Source: Marasmius tenuissimus (Eukaryota > Basidiomycota > Agaricomycetes > Agaricales > Marasmiaceae). Taken from it: a stretch of DNA of 64,000 nucleotides. The stretch lies in assembly GCA_029532415.1 (NCBI GenBank), contig JAQOTA010000022.1, positions 434,001 to 498,000 of the forward strand. The letters are read 5' to 3'. Positions 24,496 to 36,101 of this stretch are shown one piece after another. How positions within the stretch are numbered: position 1 is the first letter of the stretch; every line of letters begins with the position of its first letter. The translations under genes were made by a program, and so were the position numbers. The notes beneath the pieces were generated by a model. The model worked only from the letters and a program-made list of their open reading frames with translations, was not told the origin of the DNA and did not search any database.

Positions 24496-25577
24496 TCTGC
24501 TCGTTGGCTATGGACGAAGAGGCTGAGTGTGGATAAAAGATGTGTTTGTTCTGGCTCTCTGTAGTCTTTGTAGAGGGTTTATATACCTTACAGGCAATCC
24601 GGAGATCCTGGAGATATGTCAGCGATCTCCCAGGACGTCACAGAGGAAACTTCATAGTTTTCTAAATGTTGTAGTTCTAAGAGCATCCAGAGTAATGAGC
24701 ATACATGCTGTCGGTCAGTTCGACGACACAAGACCCACTGTTCACACCCCAATCTCTTATTCGAAGCGTTGTTGCTGCCAACGCATCCGAGATACGTGGT
24801 CGAGAGCCACAATCATTGTGTTGCATTTAGGGCGGCATTGGATACTGAATACTAACACTTCAGCATGTTTCCTCAGATGACCTTGGTGCCTCTCGGGAAC
24901 CATTAAAGATGAATGATGGCGACAGAGTCAATGTAGCCAATATAGATGACTGAGCCCGTCGAATTTGCTTACCTCGACGATGTCGTTGCCGCGAAGGGAC
25001 TATTCCGTCAATCCAAATGGTGATATCATTCTCTTGCGTCCGCTTACGACAACTGCAAATGAAGCACCGGAGAATGGGAGTGCCGGAGAGCGTACTGGGT
25101 TAGAAGGGCCCAGGATGATGTAGGATAATCGCCGAATAGGTTCTTCAAAAGGTGTCTACATTGAGCCGAAAATCCATTCATAGACCTTGTATTCGTTGAA
25201 TCCTAGAAGTACATTGTCCTGTCGCATGTGGTGTTTGAATAAACACGTTGGAAAGCAAAAGATAGAGGAAAGGGGAGAACAGAATAAGGAATATAGATCG
25301 AGCGGTAAGTCTACCCGTACAACCAAGAGAGTAAACCAAGGAGAATATGTCATAGAAACAGGAAAACGAGAGTAGCTGAAGGGTTGGCAGTCGCAACCGC
25401 TTATTAACCCGACACCCAGGAGCCCTGGAGACGGGATACACAAAGAGGAACGCATGAGGCAGCGTTGAAGCCAACGGAACTGAGACAAGGCGCACCATAG
25501 AACTCTATACGACACGCCGAAACGCCAAGCCCCCCAACCGTACGTCCGTCCACCTGCAAAGAAAAAGAGTGACCGCG
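24496..25577. other. Intergenic, no gene seen
   Basis: About 1.1 kb between the D2 start and the Rab stop. Short frames only; no motif, RNA gene or repeat recognised. Confidence 0.5.
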
Positions 25578-26622
25578 TTATGAGCTACAGCACGAGGGCT
25601 TCGTCCCAGCACCACTTCTATCGAGTGTCAACCCCGTGTTGCTCGGTTTCGATAGCTTGACTCCGGGTGACTGTACATTGCAGATGGTGTAGGAGGTATG
25701 GACATGCGGAGAGCGATATCAACGAAGAGGGAGGGGGGGGGGGAATTGCGGACGAGACAAGATGAAATTAGTGAACCATACAGGCTACAAGAAAGGTTTC
25801 TGGTACTCACCCTGGCATCATCAAACACTCCTTTCTGAATCTTCGCTAAAATATCTTTTGCAGCCTCCTCGAACGCTTTGTCAACATTCTCTCCTGACTT
25901 CGCCGACGACTCAACAAACAACAATCCTTCCTCTTCTGCGAACGCCTGAGCTTCCGCAATGGGCACTTGTCTCCGTCCAGGTGCCGTCAGAGTGGAAGTG
26001 GACGTTGAGTCAATCGACCCTCGCGATTCCGATGTCTCGCATAAATCGACCTTATTCCCGACCAGTATACACGTGAGATTCGGATCTGCATGCTCTCGCA
26101 CATCCTTCAGCCACATACGTGTGTTGACGAAGCTCTTGCGTGAGGTGACGTCGTAGACAAGGAGGCAACCGGCAGCACCACGGTAGTAGCTACGAGTTAT
26201 GGAGCGAAAGGATTCGGTACCAGCGGTGTCCCAGCCTGTATGTTCGCAGTGTGAGTCATAAGGGAGCACTGAAAAAGAGTCGCAAACGCACACTGAAGCT
26301 TGATAACCTTGTTTTCCTCCGGTATCGTCAAAAGCTTGGACCCAAACTCGACACCTAGCTGGCCATTGACAATTGTCATCGTCAGCATTTGTTGTGTATG
26401 ATAAGAGAGTCCAAACAAGAGATCGATAGGTAATGTTGAGAATGAATGAAAGACTAATTAATGCTCAGAGCCGGAAGAAGCGGTCGAACGCACAGTAGGA
26501 TCCGGATTTGCAAGAAATCGCTGGTCAGTGAGCCGCACAAGCAAAGACGATTTGCCGACTGCTGCGTCGCCCGTGATGATGAATTTGAAGACATAATTCC
26601 ATGATATTGCTGGGCTTGCCAT
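25578..26622 (-). CDS. Rab-family small GTPase, Rab4-like
   Basis: Four exons (26622-26494, 26358-26292, 26235-25811, 25670-25578) give 237 residues. G-box motifs in order: P-loop GDAAVGKSS, switch region and GVEFGSK (typical of the Rab4/Rab14 branch), WDTAGTE, NKVDL, and ESSAK. The protein ends in CCSS, a double-cysteine site for geranylgeranylation, so it should sit on endosomal membranes and act in recycling or sorting. Oddities: the usual catalytic Gln of WDTAGQE is Thr, which should lower intrinsic GTP hydrolysis, and a Ser/Thr-rich insert of about 20 residues lies after NKVDL. It is divergent from the ATP synthase epsilon gene. Rab4 versus Rab14 is not settled by reading alone. Confidence 0.9.
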
Positions 26623-26945
26623 CGTCGTTCGTGCCGGTGGTCGATGCTGATCTGTGTGAGGCCTGATGTGGTGTCTCTGCGTCCTTTCTCAGCCAAATAT
26701 GGAGTATAGGCAGCCGGTCGTACGTTCACTGGATAATGGGATGAAATGAGGACAGGGATAAGTAATGTGGTAATTGGTCGTCAGAGGCTTGCGCTCAGTG
26801 ACAGGCGCCTACTCCATGCGGCAGGGGTACTGATCTACTAGGGTTAAGGTTTGAGCTTCGCCACGTGATCGGGTTTCCTCGGGACCATCGGCAACGACGA
26901 GCAAAACTCCTTCATCGTTACCGACATCGTCAACCACCATCCACA
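26623..26945. promoter_or_regulatory. Shared upstream region of the Rab and ATP synthase epsilon genes
   Basis: 323 bp between divergent ATGs. No clear TATA box faces either gene, as expected for housekeeping genes. No further motif claimed. Confidence 0.4.
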
Positions 26946-27428
26946 ATGAGCAGTGCTACCTGGAGAAGCGTCTTTACGTGCGTTCTCTCTTTTTCTCCCT
27001 CCTTTTATCCCCTTCCTTTTCACTGCTCATCATCTTATTGGAATATTTTCTACGTCTTTTCCTATCCAACGGCGCTGACACCTTATTTCTCTAATAGCTT
27101 CAATAAATACTCTCAAATCACTGCGAATGCTGTTCGCTCATGCCTCAAAGAGTCCGAGAGACTGGCAGCTGAGAAGCGTGGACTGACGGCGTTGAGATAC
27201 CAGAAGTGGGAGGCTGGAAAGGGTGGAGAGCAGGTGTGTATCCGCTACTCGTTCTCCTTTCCGTCCTGCGACGAATCTGCTCTTCTGTTCATCGCTGGCC
27301 GCTGAACGCTGGCCTTGTCACTCTTCTCTCTGTGGTGTTGTTTCTGCGAGGTCACTGACGCTTTTTAATTGTAGGTTGTGTTGAACCCCGTAGCGGAGGA
27401 AGCTAAGAACAAGACCCCTGCGGTGTAG
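26946..27428 (+). CDS. ATP15: Mitochondrial F1Fo ATP synthase subunit epsilon
   Basis: Three exons (26946-26977, 27098-27233, 27375-27428) give 73 residues. The N-terminus SSATWRSVFTFNKYSQITAN and the helix AVRSCLKESERL match the short helix-turn-helix epsilon subunit of the F1 central stalk (yeast Atp15 type, about 62 residues). In the mitochondrial matrix it binds gamma and delta and stabilises the rotor. No cleavable presequence is seen, usual for this subunit. The basic YQKWEAGKGGEQ part is followed by a short acidic tail. Confidence 0.88.
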
Positions 27429-28499
27429 TTTGATATACCACATATACATTCATGGTGTATGGAACCCGTATTCCATCCAGCATGACCCCCTTCATTCCAT
27501 AGAATCAAAATTCAACGACGGCACTTTTCATTCAGCTGGATTATGGGTCATCGCGTGAAGAATCAGTTCATGAGAAGAAGCTTCGCAAGCTGCAGCATGA
27601 TCATGAGATGTCGGCTTTCTCTTATCTTTTGGCGCGCTCCTGCGACAAGTCGTTTCCATACAAGCTCAAACAATCGACTCCCGGGGGAAAAGAGGAGACT
27701 GCTGAATGAAAGCACTCTACGGGATTGCGACTGAAGGTCTTGCCCGTCGGGTCACCCCACGCTTGGATATAGTATGGACCAGTGTCGGACAGATAACGCA
27801 CAGGAGGGTGGGGCGACCTCTCAGTATCATGATCCTTCGTAGTCTTCTCAGGACTCAATCTTTCGAAATCCCCCTCCCCCCTAGGCTGTTTTCTTAGTTC
27901 GGCCATGAACATTCCAGGATCGACTCCCTTGACCAGTCTTGTTATGGTGTGCTCATCAAGGCCCTTGGCCGCTCTCTCGGTACCTTCTCACCGTTTTCGT
28001 ATTCCAGTGTCGCCCAATAATTCTATCGGACCAGTGCACTACGTAAGACACCCACTGCCCGACACGGGGCCACGCCGCATGGTTTCTCTACCTTACTAGC
28101 CTGAGCGTCTTCGGCTGACGATAATTGGGAGAACTTGTGCACATACCCCTTGGGTTGGTCTTCTTCCTTCGCCGGCTTTCAGTTCGCCGCGCAGGCCTAG
28201 CTCACATATGAGCGGCATCACATTGTACTTGTGTCAGTGTGTCCCCTCTGCCTCCCTCCGGTCGGTGGGCTGAACGCAAATCTTTTAACCGCCTGTCGCT
28301 GCGGCTCCTAGCTCAATGTCTCGTAGTCGCTTCGTAAATTGCGGCTCTACTCACCGGACTCATCAAGGAAACCAATGGAGGTGAAGTGCACTTTTGAATT
28401 TGATACATTATCATTGGCTTTGACTACTGCAATAAATAGCGATATATAAATTAGGATTGTCGACTTCTTTGCTTTGGTCCATGTCCAGGTCAATTCCAT
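27429..28499. other. Intergenic, one unsupported minus-strand frame
   Basis: A minus-strand frame of 96 codons (27622-27912) is compositionally protein-like but has no recognised motif or neighbouring exon. Nothing else seen. Confidence 0.35.
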
Positions 28500-29180
28500 C
28501 TAAATATCTTCGTCACAACTGACAATTCTCTGGTCGTAGATGACCTTGTCGGTGGGCTGGACACTGCCGACCCCGTTGTTGTACCACACGTAGTGGTAGT
28601 CGTCCTTGCCAGCCTCTCCCGTGGGGTCACCGTAGTTGAGACGAACGCGTCCAACAAAGGTCTTCGCAGTGATCTTTGCAATCAACGCGGCCTAATTAGA
28701 AAAGCCGATGCGTCAGACTCAAGTGCAGAACTTGAAGTCGAAACCCCTTACCTTTTGCCCAGGCCGAATGGTAACCTCGATGTTCTGCCTGAAGGTCTTC
28801 GCCTCCGTGTTACTCCACGTATCCGAACTTTCGAAAGACACCCCAACGGGTAGCTCCTCTCCACCATCCGCGGAGAAACCAACGTTCACACCGTACTTCC
28901 ACGTCTGCGAGACAGTACGGTCACCACCGATGGTGGTCTTGAGGTCCGTGGTTCCTCCCTTGCAGTTGTTAACGGGGTCACCGACGATTTGGGTGATGAT
29001 AGAGTCGGGACCGGTCTCCTGCATCTCGAAGGTGCACTTGTCGGCGTCGCCGGGGTCACGGCCAGGGCAGTGTTGGAGGCCAGCGGGATCGGGACGGTCG
29101 ACGTTCTTGCGCTTCTCGACGGTCGCTGCGGAGGCGCTGAGGGCGGCAATAGCGAAGGTGACGAGGGCGGAGAAGTGCAT
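28500..29180 (-). CDS. Small secreted protein, family B, copy 2
   Basis: Two exons (29180-28752, 28691-28500), 206 residues, co-linear with B1 and B3 and with the same intron site. Signal peptide, TVEKR Kex2-type site and KNVDRPDPAGLQHCPG are intact. Differences are scattered substitutions, e.g. VGFSADGGEELPVGV in the middle and VEVTIRPGQK-type variation (here IEVTIRPGQK) before the intron. TTTTATA at 29272-29278 is the TATA box on this strand. It is divergent from A2 and forms the outer end of the left B-A-K block. Confidence 0.85.
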
Positions 29181-30042
29181 CTTGAGTGAAGAGAGAAAGA
29201 TTGATGGGCTGTTGTATGAGAGAGAGAACTCGAGGCACTTGATGAGGAAAATCAGTCGAATTGGGTCATGCTTTTATAGATTTACAGCCTCTGCGCAACG
29301 TTCACTGGAGTACTGACTTTGCAGAGACCGAGCTTGTAATAGCCGTACGTGAAACATGAAACACAACTGGAACGACTGACCTCATACAATCCCGCATCGG
29401 CCTGCAGGCTCATAGAAACGGACTCGTTTGAGGGTGGTGCGTCACTGACAGATATCTTCTTGGCAGTCGGTGGAGTCTGGCACTGAATACTTGATGAAGA
29501 TTCGAGCATAGGCGCCCGGAGGAATCACTGAAGGCAGTACTTCGTCTACCCGGATATTCCCTCAAAAGTGGTGTAAAACCTCGACGTTGCGGAGTCTTTG
29601 ATGGAGCAAAGTTGAATTTGATTGATACAGTCGAGAGCCCCTCGAAATGAATCGCACCACAATTGAATGCACGCGCCACCAAGCTGCATCGCAGTTGTGA
29701 TGTGGGACCCTGCGAAGCCCACAATTGCTGGGCGCTACCTACCACTTCGACAACAATTGTGAGTTTCAAGTCCATATTGCCAAGTTGGAGTAGCGGAGAG
29801 TGACTGTATCACGGTCATGTAGAAAGCCGGGGGTGACTTCATGATCAGCAATCCGTTACTTTGCTAATGAAGTCATCTTTTGGTCCCTGTGTCAAATTAG
29901 ACGGCAAGTCAGCTCTAGCCTGGTGAGTAGTCAGTAAGGTATAAAGGCTGATCATGTTTCACTGTCTCTGACAACAACCCGCTTCCATCCACCACTCCAA
30001 ACCAAACACTTCTCTCTTCTGATCCTCTGAGCCACTTCAGCC
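29181..30042. promoter_or_regulatory. Bidirectional promoter of pair B2/A2
   Basis: 862 bp between divergent starts, with TATA boxes at 29272-29278 (B2) and 29940-29946 (A2). Its middle (about 29640-29740) shares a stretch on the reverse strand with the A3/B3 spacer, including GGCTTCGCAGGGTCCCACAT. That part is missing from the A1/B1 spacer. Confidence 0.7.
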
Positions 30043-30721
30043 ATGCGTTGCACTTCATTCGTCGCCCTCGCCGCCGCAGTTGCTGCCGTCTCCGCTGCTC
30101 CCTCAGAGCTTCATGCCCGAAAGAACGTCGACCGGCCCAACCCTTCTGGTCTCGACCACTGCCCCGGTCGCGACCCCGGAGACGCCGACCGCTGCACCTT
30201 TGAGAAACAGGCAAGTCCAACATCCTCGGCCCTAGTATTCGTTGATGCTGACTGAATTTCAACAGGGCGACCTCCCTGACCGTCGTAGATGGTTCCAGCT
30301 CGGCACCCCAGTCGCCAACTGCGACAATAAGAACGCACCCGATATCACCACCGATGTAGGAGGCGAAGTCACCAGGACCGACACCTGGGAGCACACCGAC
30401 AAGGCCGAGATCAACCTCTTCGGTATCAAGATCGGCGGAGAGGGTGGCTGGAGCGAATCGACATCCACCACTGCTCGTCAGCTCATCTCTGTCACTGTCC
30501 CCGCTGGTAAACAGCGCGTTGCTGTTGTGGGTATCAACCACAAGGAGAGCAAGGGAAGAATTCGCCTCAACTACGGCGATCCCACTGGAGAGGCCGGGAA
30601 GAACGACTACCACTATATCTGGTATGCAAATGACTTGGTGTCTTCGCAGCCTACGGACGACCAGGAGTTTGATGCGAAGGAAATCAACTGTGGGGAGACG
30701 TTGGATTTGAACAACTTGTGA
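30043..30721 (+). CDS. Small secreted protein, family A, copy 2 (GC-AG intron)
   Basis: Two exons (30043-30210, 30266-30721) encode 207 residues. It has the same layout as A1 and A3: signal peptide, RKNVDRPNPSGLDHCPG (two substitutions from the family norm), DLPDRRRWFQLGTPVANC, VTVPAGKQRVAVVGINH, and the RIRLNYGDPTGEAG C-terminal block. The intron donor is GC (GCAAGT) in place of the GT used by A1 and A3; the acceptor is AACAG. Exon 1 is two codons shorter than in A1 and A3, lacking a few residues of the pro-region. TATAAAG at 29940-29946 lies 103 bp upstream. Confidence 0.85.
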
Positions 30722-31527
30722 ACGACCGATGCCATGCACCCAAAGTAGCACACTGTAATATTGAAGTCCTATAGTTCGACTTGTTAATTATTTTAGCTAT
30801 TTATTATCAATATGTAATCCTACCTCTGTTCCCCGCGTCTGAAAGATTTCAGGTAACCTTACACTTACTGGCGAATTTGGGCCGACCAGGGAGATTGGGG
30901 GCCTGAATAGCGCGTGTCCGCTGGCTGTTTTAGCCGTGCTTTCTTTCCCCAATGATATCAGCTATCATCTCCGAGGGTATTTGAGCTTGATTATCATGCA
31001 TCGACATGGGAATGGATATAGCACAATGTAGTATTGCCAAATGCGTAGCGTGAAAACCCTTGATCCAAATCCTGCCGGTAATGAGCCCACAAAGACGCGG
31101 ACACGAAACGTAACTGCCACTCACCTTCGGATTCTTGAGGATTCCTAGTTTCTTCCGCAGGTTCACTGAAAGGCATTCCCGTCACCTCCGATTTTCAAGG
31201 CGTTGGCAAGTATTATGGTGACTACGATCGCCAAATCTTACGAAGGGCAACCGTGCGACGGTTCTCGTTGCCATTCTCCATTTCGCTATAGGCATGGTGT
31301 TCGACTTCAAGGGTGCCAGTAGAAAAGTGCCCAAAAGTGCCCGCCCGAGACGAGGTCACGTGTACAGTTGTCCAGACTGCGGCCCGGGCTTCCGAGTCGA
31401 CACCGCGACGCCCAACTCGTTCATTATCTCCAGTTGGCAGTTGTGTCCCTATCTTGAACTCGATTTCGATTCACATTGTCAACCCAACGTCGGCTCCAAG
31501 ACTCCACGTTCAAACCATCTCGCAGCC
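30722..31527. other. A2-K2 spacer
   Basis: The first ~60 bases after about 30770 (from AGTTCGAC through the TTATTTATTATCAA-like stretch) match the 3' flank of A3 on the other strand (around 43520-43590), showing that the duplication covers non-coding DNA. No gene seen in the rest. Confidence 0.5.
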
Positions 31528-32573
31528 ATGCCTTGGCTCTTCGACACAGATAGTAGCGAAGCTCTCGAAAATTACCGTCGCCAAATGGACGAAGTGAGAG
31601 TCCTTTTCGAACGAACTCCACTCAAGAAGAGATTCAAGGGTTATCTCTGGTTCTCTCTCGTCCTGCTATTCCTACACAAACGACCTCCACTCGACGCCCA
31701 GTCCCTGTCCCTGATCTCCCTTTCGACATCAACACCCAGATCGAATTGACAAAAGGAATTCAAACAGGTATGGGGTACTGGAATTCCCAAGTGTGGTTCG
31801 CCAAGCCGGGAAACTCGAGGGTACATTTCGTTCTCAAGTTCTTCATCCTATCGCAATGCCCGATTCCAGAAACCTCCCGAATTCATCGTTACCATGATAA
31901 TCATAACTACCCTGATGACCAGGCCAAATTGGAGGTGGCCGTGTACGAAAAGCTTTTGGATTTCTAGGGGAATACCGTTCCGTATTTCTTTCGTCTGCAT
32001 AGGGTGTGGTTTTTCAATTTATGTTACACCTGAAAGTTACTCACGAACGTGGCATGTCCGCCAGGTCGAAATGCCATGGGGAGAAGAAGGCTTCGTCCTA
32101 GCTCTAGAACACATTGATCCTGGGACCTCACGCCTACAAATGACATAAACAATTGACGACGAGAGCTACACCGGCGAGTTTGTGGACTTTGATAACTGGA
32201 GATCACCGGTGAGTGACCTCTAGTGCAAAACGCCCGAGATTCCTCACTCAAGCCGCAACTCTCAGTTCATGCCAATCATACAGATCCTCAAGGTTGCACA
32301 CAAACGCCTCGTCATCCATGGTGACGTGTACGATGGACGCAACCTGCTCTACGACTCCACTCTCAAAACTACATCATGAAGGCTCTCCTGCAATGTGGGA
32401 GACACGTCCAGCGCATGTTCGAGTATTGGAATGGAGACAAAGAGGTTCAAAGGCGGCTGGGTCAAATGTGGATATGCAAGTATATCCATGGGTTTGTCGA
32501 TCAATGTTGTAAGAAGCCCAAGAAGAGCAACACGAGAAGACGGAAGACGGAAGATGGAGAACAATCGAAATGA
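31528..32573 (+). pseudogene. Kinase-like family K, copy 2 (degraded)
   Basis: The segment is co-linear with the intact K1 gene (42952-41816). It starts MPWLFDTDSSEALENYRRQM, as K1 does. A one-base deletion just after KKRFKG (about 31637-31650) shifts the frame. Further on the frame resumes (KGIQTGMGYWNSQVWFAK), then CAG is changed to TAG at 31965-31967. A second stop follows the ALEHIDPGTS motif. The HGD motif of the catalytic loop is present (KRLVIHGDVYDGRNLLYD), but about 100 bp that encode the IDWG metal-binding motif in K1 are deleted. No single-exon repair would restore it, so I call it a pseudogene. Confidence 0.8.
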
Positions 32574-32599
32574 TTCAGGCCGCGTCCGAGAGCAAGATT

Positions 32600-32885
32600 C
32601 TCTTTTGGGACCGATGTTTGACAAGTAGGCAAGTTCAACGTTCGCGCAAATCCCGCTCAAGCTCCGAATGAATTGCTCTTCACAGGGGAGGAACTTGCGC
32701 AGATGGTTACTCGTCATTCCAGTCGCCGGTTGCAATAACCCAGGCGGAATAGACGTCATCCATCATCCATCACCACCGCCCAAGGAGGTGAAGTAACAGG
32801 GACGGAAACCTCGGAACATGCCAAAAAGGCCCAAATCAACCTCCTTAAAGGCACGATCGGTGGAACGAGTCGAGTTTGGATGACT
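32600..32885 (+). pseudogene. Relic of a family A gene (end of exon 1 to mid exon 2)
   Basis: TTTGACAAGTAG followed by GCAAGTTCAACG (32616-32640) matches the exon 1 end and the unusual GC donor of A2. An acceptor-like CTTCACAG precedes a stretch resembling exon 2. There RRW..., PVAGCNNPGG and, in a shifted frame, GGEVTGTETSEHAKKAQINL correspond to the PVANCDNPGA and GGEVTRTDTWEHTDKAEINL parts of intact A genes. Stops and frame changes interrupt it and similarity ends near 32885. It lies 27 bp beyond the K2 pseudogene. Sharing the GC donor suggests it split from the A2 lineage. Confidence 0.65.
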
Positions 32886-34196
32886 TGAGGATGTCGGTCA
32901 TTGACAGTTCTGTCCACAGCAATGTTTGCGCGCGGGAATAGCAAGATAGATAGAACTGCAACTTGAAGAGTAGTAGGGTTGATCGACCTTTCCCTACATT
33001 CAACATCTCTGTGTCAAACTTTTGTCCGTCTGCACTTTGGAACGACGTTCGCGTCTCGCATAACCCAGTGGGCTCACCGCGTTTGGGGCGAACTCACAAT
33101 GGCAATGCACCTGTATGAGTTATCTCATGTTTACTGTACCCTCTCAGTCGATTGAATATGATATACTTTTTACAATGTTTTTCCTTTGACATTGACCCGA
33201 GTACTCCATTTCTCTTCCTCTCAGTGATATACAGAGGCTGGAGGTCTGAACACTCAGAAAGTAAGTAATAGAGTAGGGGGCAAGAGCAACTGGCCATGGA
33301 CTCACCTTTCCGAATCTCCCCGTTCCTCTCCATGTGCGACAAACAATAATGCAATGCTCGTACTATCCCTACATTTTCCATACGTGAATTCATGAATGTA
33401 ACACGGAATATCTCGAGCAAAGCAGTTGAGAGTTGTCGGCAAACGTTCCGGCAAGCCTGGAATTCAGTAGGAGCTTTAGGGCAGGCTCAAAGCTGCTGAT
33501 GACCGCCTCGGATTTGGGGCACGGCTCATCTCTTGCCCTCTTTTCCAACACGCAGTCAATGCTCATATTGAAGGGTCATAACTTGTGGTCATTCTTCGCA
33601 AAAACTCTCAACCCGCTAGTATGCACCATTTCACAGCCCAAATTCAAACTATGAATCGATTCATCGAAGGTCTTTGTACAAGTTTAGAACTATCACCAAA
33701 TTTCTCAGGCTGCACCACGACTGCGACACGTTCAGCTCGAACTCTAAGTCCTCAACTCTCCTCGCATCATGATTATCGATACCTCAAAACTCGCTCAGCT
33801 CGATTTAACTCGCATCCTAGTGCCCGGATAGAGGAAGATCTGGGGATTTTCGGACGCGCACGTAGTTCACGGAACAGACCTAAGCCTAGAGTCTGGACAA
33901 TCCCATCCATCATCCTTCTATATCCGTTCCTCAGCGCTCCTCGGGACAGCAACGGGACAGTCACCATACGAAAACGGATCTTCTTCCCGCGTCACTTATT
34001 CACTCGTTCACCGTTGCACGTACCACCTACCTTTTGAGGGATGCTATGCGTAGAACCATTGATAAAAGGCTTCTCGGACGTGGAGGCACTCCGCCTTTTT
34101 GTTCAGGCTTTTGCCTTTCACCACGACAGTACGAAAAACCTTGCTGGAATCTTTCGAACCTCTGGATATCAGATCTAAACGCTTAAAGGTACGCTA
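32886..34196. other. Intergenic, no supported gene
   Basis: Frames at 33094-33420 (minus) and 33585-34037 (plus) have no recognised motif or splice partners. The region upstream of 34197 presumably holds the F-box promoter. No TATA box is claimed. Confidence 0.4.
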
Positions 34197-36101
34197 ATGC
34201 TTCGTTACAAGTCAGATTTTCGGCTGAACCATACACGCTCGTGCGCAGAAATGGATACGAAGATGAACATTGACACGGATATGGACATTGAAATGCTCGA
34301 TGCGACACCATCCGCACCCGCATTCTGCCCTTCTTGCTCATACACCTTCACACCTCACCTCCCACACCCACACATTCCCGCTACTTCATATCGCTCCGGT
34401 GACCACGCTCAGGACGCAGAAATCCTCCGCTGGATCTCGGAAGAAGAGTCCGAACTATTCAAATTCCAAGCCGAGATCTCTCGCATCCGTAGCATCCTCG
34501 CCAACATGGAACTTCGCGAGTCCAGACTTACAGAACGGATAACAGAACGTAAAAGCCTCGTCTCCTCTGTTCGACGACTCCCAAGCGAGCTATGGGCAGA
34601 AATTTTCACGTTGTGTATGGGGATTTCCACCTCCGGTCAAGCGTCCTTGGCCGTATCTAAATCAGACTGGAACAACGTCTCAGCGCCGCCGCTCGTGCTC
34701 TCTCACGTTTGCTCACGCTGGCGGTCGATTCTCCATACCACGCCTAACCTGTGGTCGACACTAGATGTAAACCTGTACGCTCTCGACCGTGACATAACGC
34801 CTCTACTGAACCACTACTTTGACCTGGCGAAGCCCGGCCGAGGTGTCGACTTGCTCGTGCGGTGCAAACGGGGAGCTCTGGGCCAGTGGAGGAATCCGGG
34901 AGAGTACAGGCATCGACAACGGTTGGGAGAGGGGAAAGGCGCGAGTTGGACGGAGTTCTCGAAGGGCGCGATGGACCTCGTTGTAGAGCGGGTTAGGGAG
35001 TGTGTCCAATTCGAAGCCAGGGATGTTGGAGAATATTGGGACTTTGAGAGCGCGTTGGCGAAGAGTCGGAGTAGGGGCCAGATGGGGTTGGGGTTCCCGA
35101 TACTCGAGAGTGTATCGTTGGATATTCAAGATGCGGACGCGGATCAGGACCAGTTAAAGTCTAACTCGGGATTGGGCTCAGGCTCGGCGTGGTGGAACGC
35201 TATGAAATCCGCTCCTCGGTTGCACTCGGTGACTCTGGACGCTGGATTGTGTCTCTCGAGCACCAACTTATCATCTCTCCTCGTTCACCCGGACTCTCAG
35301 ATTCAAGCTCTCGAAGTTCGGAATCTAGGCCTGTTCGAAGGTCAGATGCGGGACCTGGTCGAGGTCGTCGGGGGTTTAGGAAGCCTGCGAACATTACGGA
35401 TACAATCTCTCCACGGGCGTCGCGCTCGTCGGGGTGTGAGTTTCCCAGGATCGGAGAGGTTGCCTGTCGCCAGGAACGAGACGCTGCAACGGTTAGAACT
35501 TTCCACGCGAGACACGGATGGTTTGTTCTCGCTCTTGGACCACCTCGACTTACCGGTGCTTCGCTCTGTGTCGTTGTCCTCGTCACCGGATGAGAGCCAA
35601 CCCGTTGGTTCGTCGGCGTTGGAGGAGATATTCAGGACTTTGACAAAGTTCCCCCTTCTTCGGGATTTGACTATCGATTTTGAGGTTCCCGAGACACAGG
35701 TCGGATGTTTGCGCGAGTTGTTATACGTGCTTCCTCAGCTGGAGGTGCTCACTGCAAGAGTTAGGGTGAGAGGAGGGGCGAGGAAGAGTTGTATGGTCGA
35801 ACTCTTTTCGTCGCTTTCCTCGGGGACTATTGGAACGCAATTGAAGCGGTTGTCGGTGACGGAGCCTGATCTTGCGCTTTCGGTCGATTTGGCGGAGAGG
35901 TTCATTGGTGTGTTGGGGTCTCGCGTGTCTTCTGGGTTGGGAGAGGTGGAGTTGGCGTTTGGAGGGTGTTGTTATTATGATGTGAGGAAGGTTGCGAGGA
36001 TGGATGAGAGGTTGCGTGCGATGGAGGGTGAGGGGATGAAGGTTGGGTTTTATTATGAGAGTTATGGGAATAGGGTATTTTTGTTGGGGGTGCCCAATTA
36101 G
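34197..36101 (+). CDS. F-box protein with leucine-rich-like C-terminus
   Basis: A single uninterrupted exon of 634 codons (a second ATG at 34251 would give 616). After an acidic leader there is a coiled-coil (ELFKFQAEISRIRSILANME), then the F-box core LPSELWAEIFTLCM and the usual basidiomycete continuation PLVLSHVCSRWRSILHTTPN. The C-terminal two thirds alternate leucine-rich strands and helices, as in LRR-like substrate domains. F-box proteins bind Skp1 and bring substrates to SCF ubiquitin ligases; this family is greatly expanded in agaricomycetes. The substrate is unknown. It lies between the two inverted B-A-K arms, next to the NACHT gene. Confidence 0.88.
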   Translation: MLRYKSDFRLNHTRSCAEMDTKMNIDTDMDIEMLDATPSAPAFCPSCSYTFTPHLPHPHIPATSYRSGDHAQDAEILRWISEEESELFKFQAEISRIRSILANMELRESRLTERITERKSLVSSVRRLPSELWAEIFTLCMGISTSGQASLAVSKSDWNNVSAPPLVLSHVCSRWRSILHTTPNLWSTLDVNLYALDRDITPLLNHYFDLAKPGRGVDLLVRCKRGALGQWRNPGEYRHRQRLGEGKGASWTEFSKGAMDLVVERVRECVQFEARDVGEYWDFESALAKSRSRGQMGLGFPILESVSLDIQDADADQDQLKSNSGLGSGSAWWNAMKSAPRLHSVTLDAGLCLSSTNLSSLLVHPDSQIQALEVRNLGLFEGQMRDLVEVVGGLGSLRTLRIQSLHGRRARRGVSFPGSERLPVARNETLQRLELSTRDTDGLFSLLDHLDLPVLRSVSLSSSPDESQPVGSSALEEIFRTLTKFPLLRDLTIDFEVPETQVGCLRELLYVLPQLEVLTARVRVRGGARKSCMVELFSSLSSGTIGTQLKRLSVTEPDLALSVDLAERFIGVLGSRVSSGLGEVELAFGGCCYYDVRKVARMDERLRAMEGEGMKVGFYYESYGNRVFLLGVPN

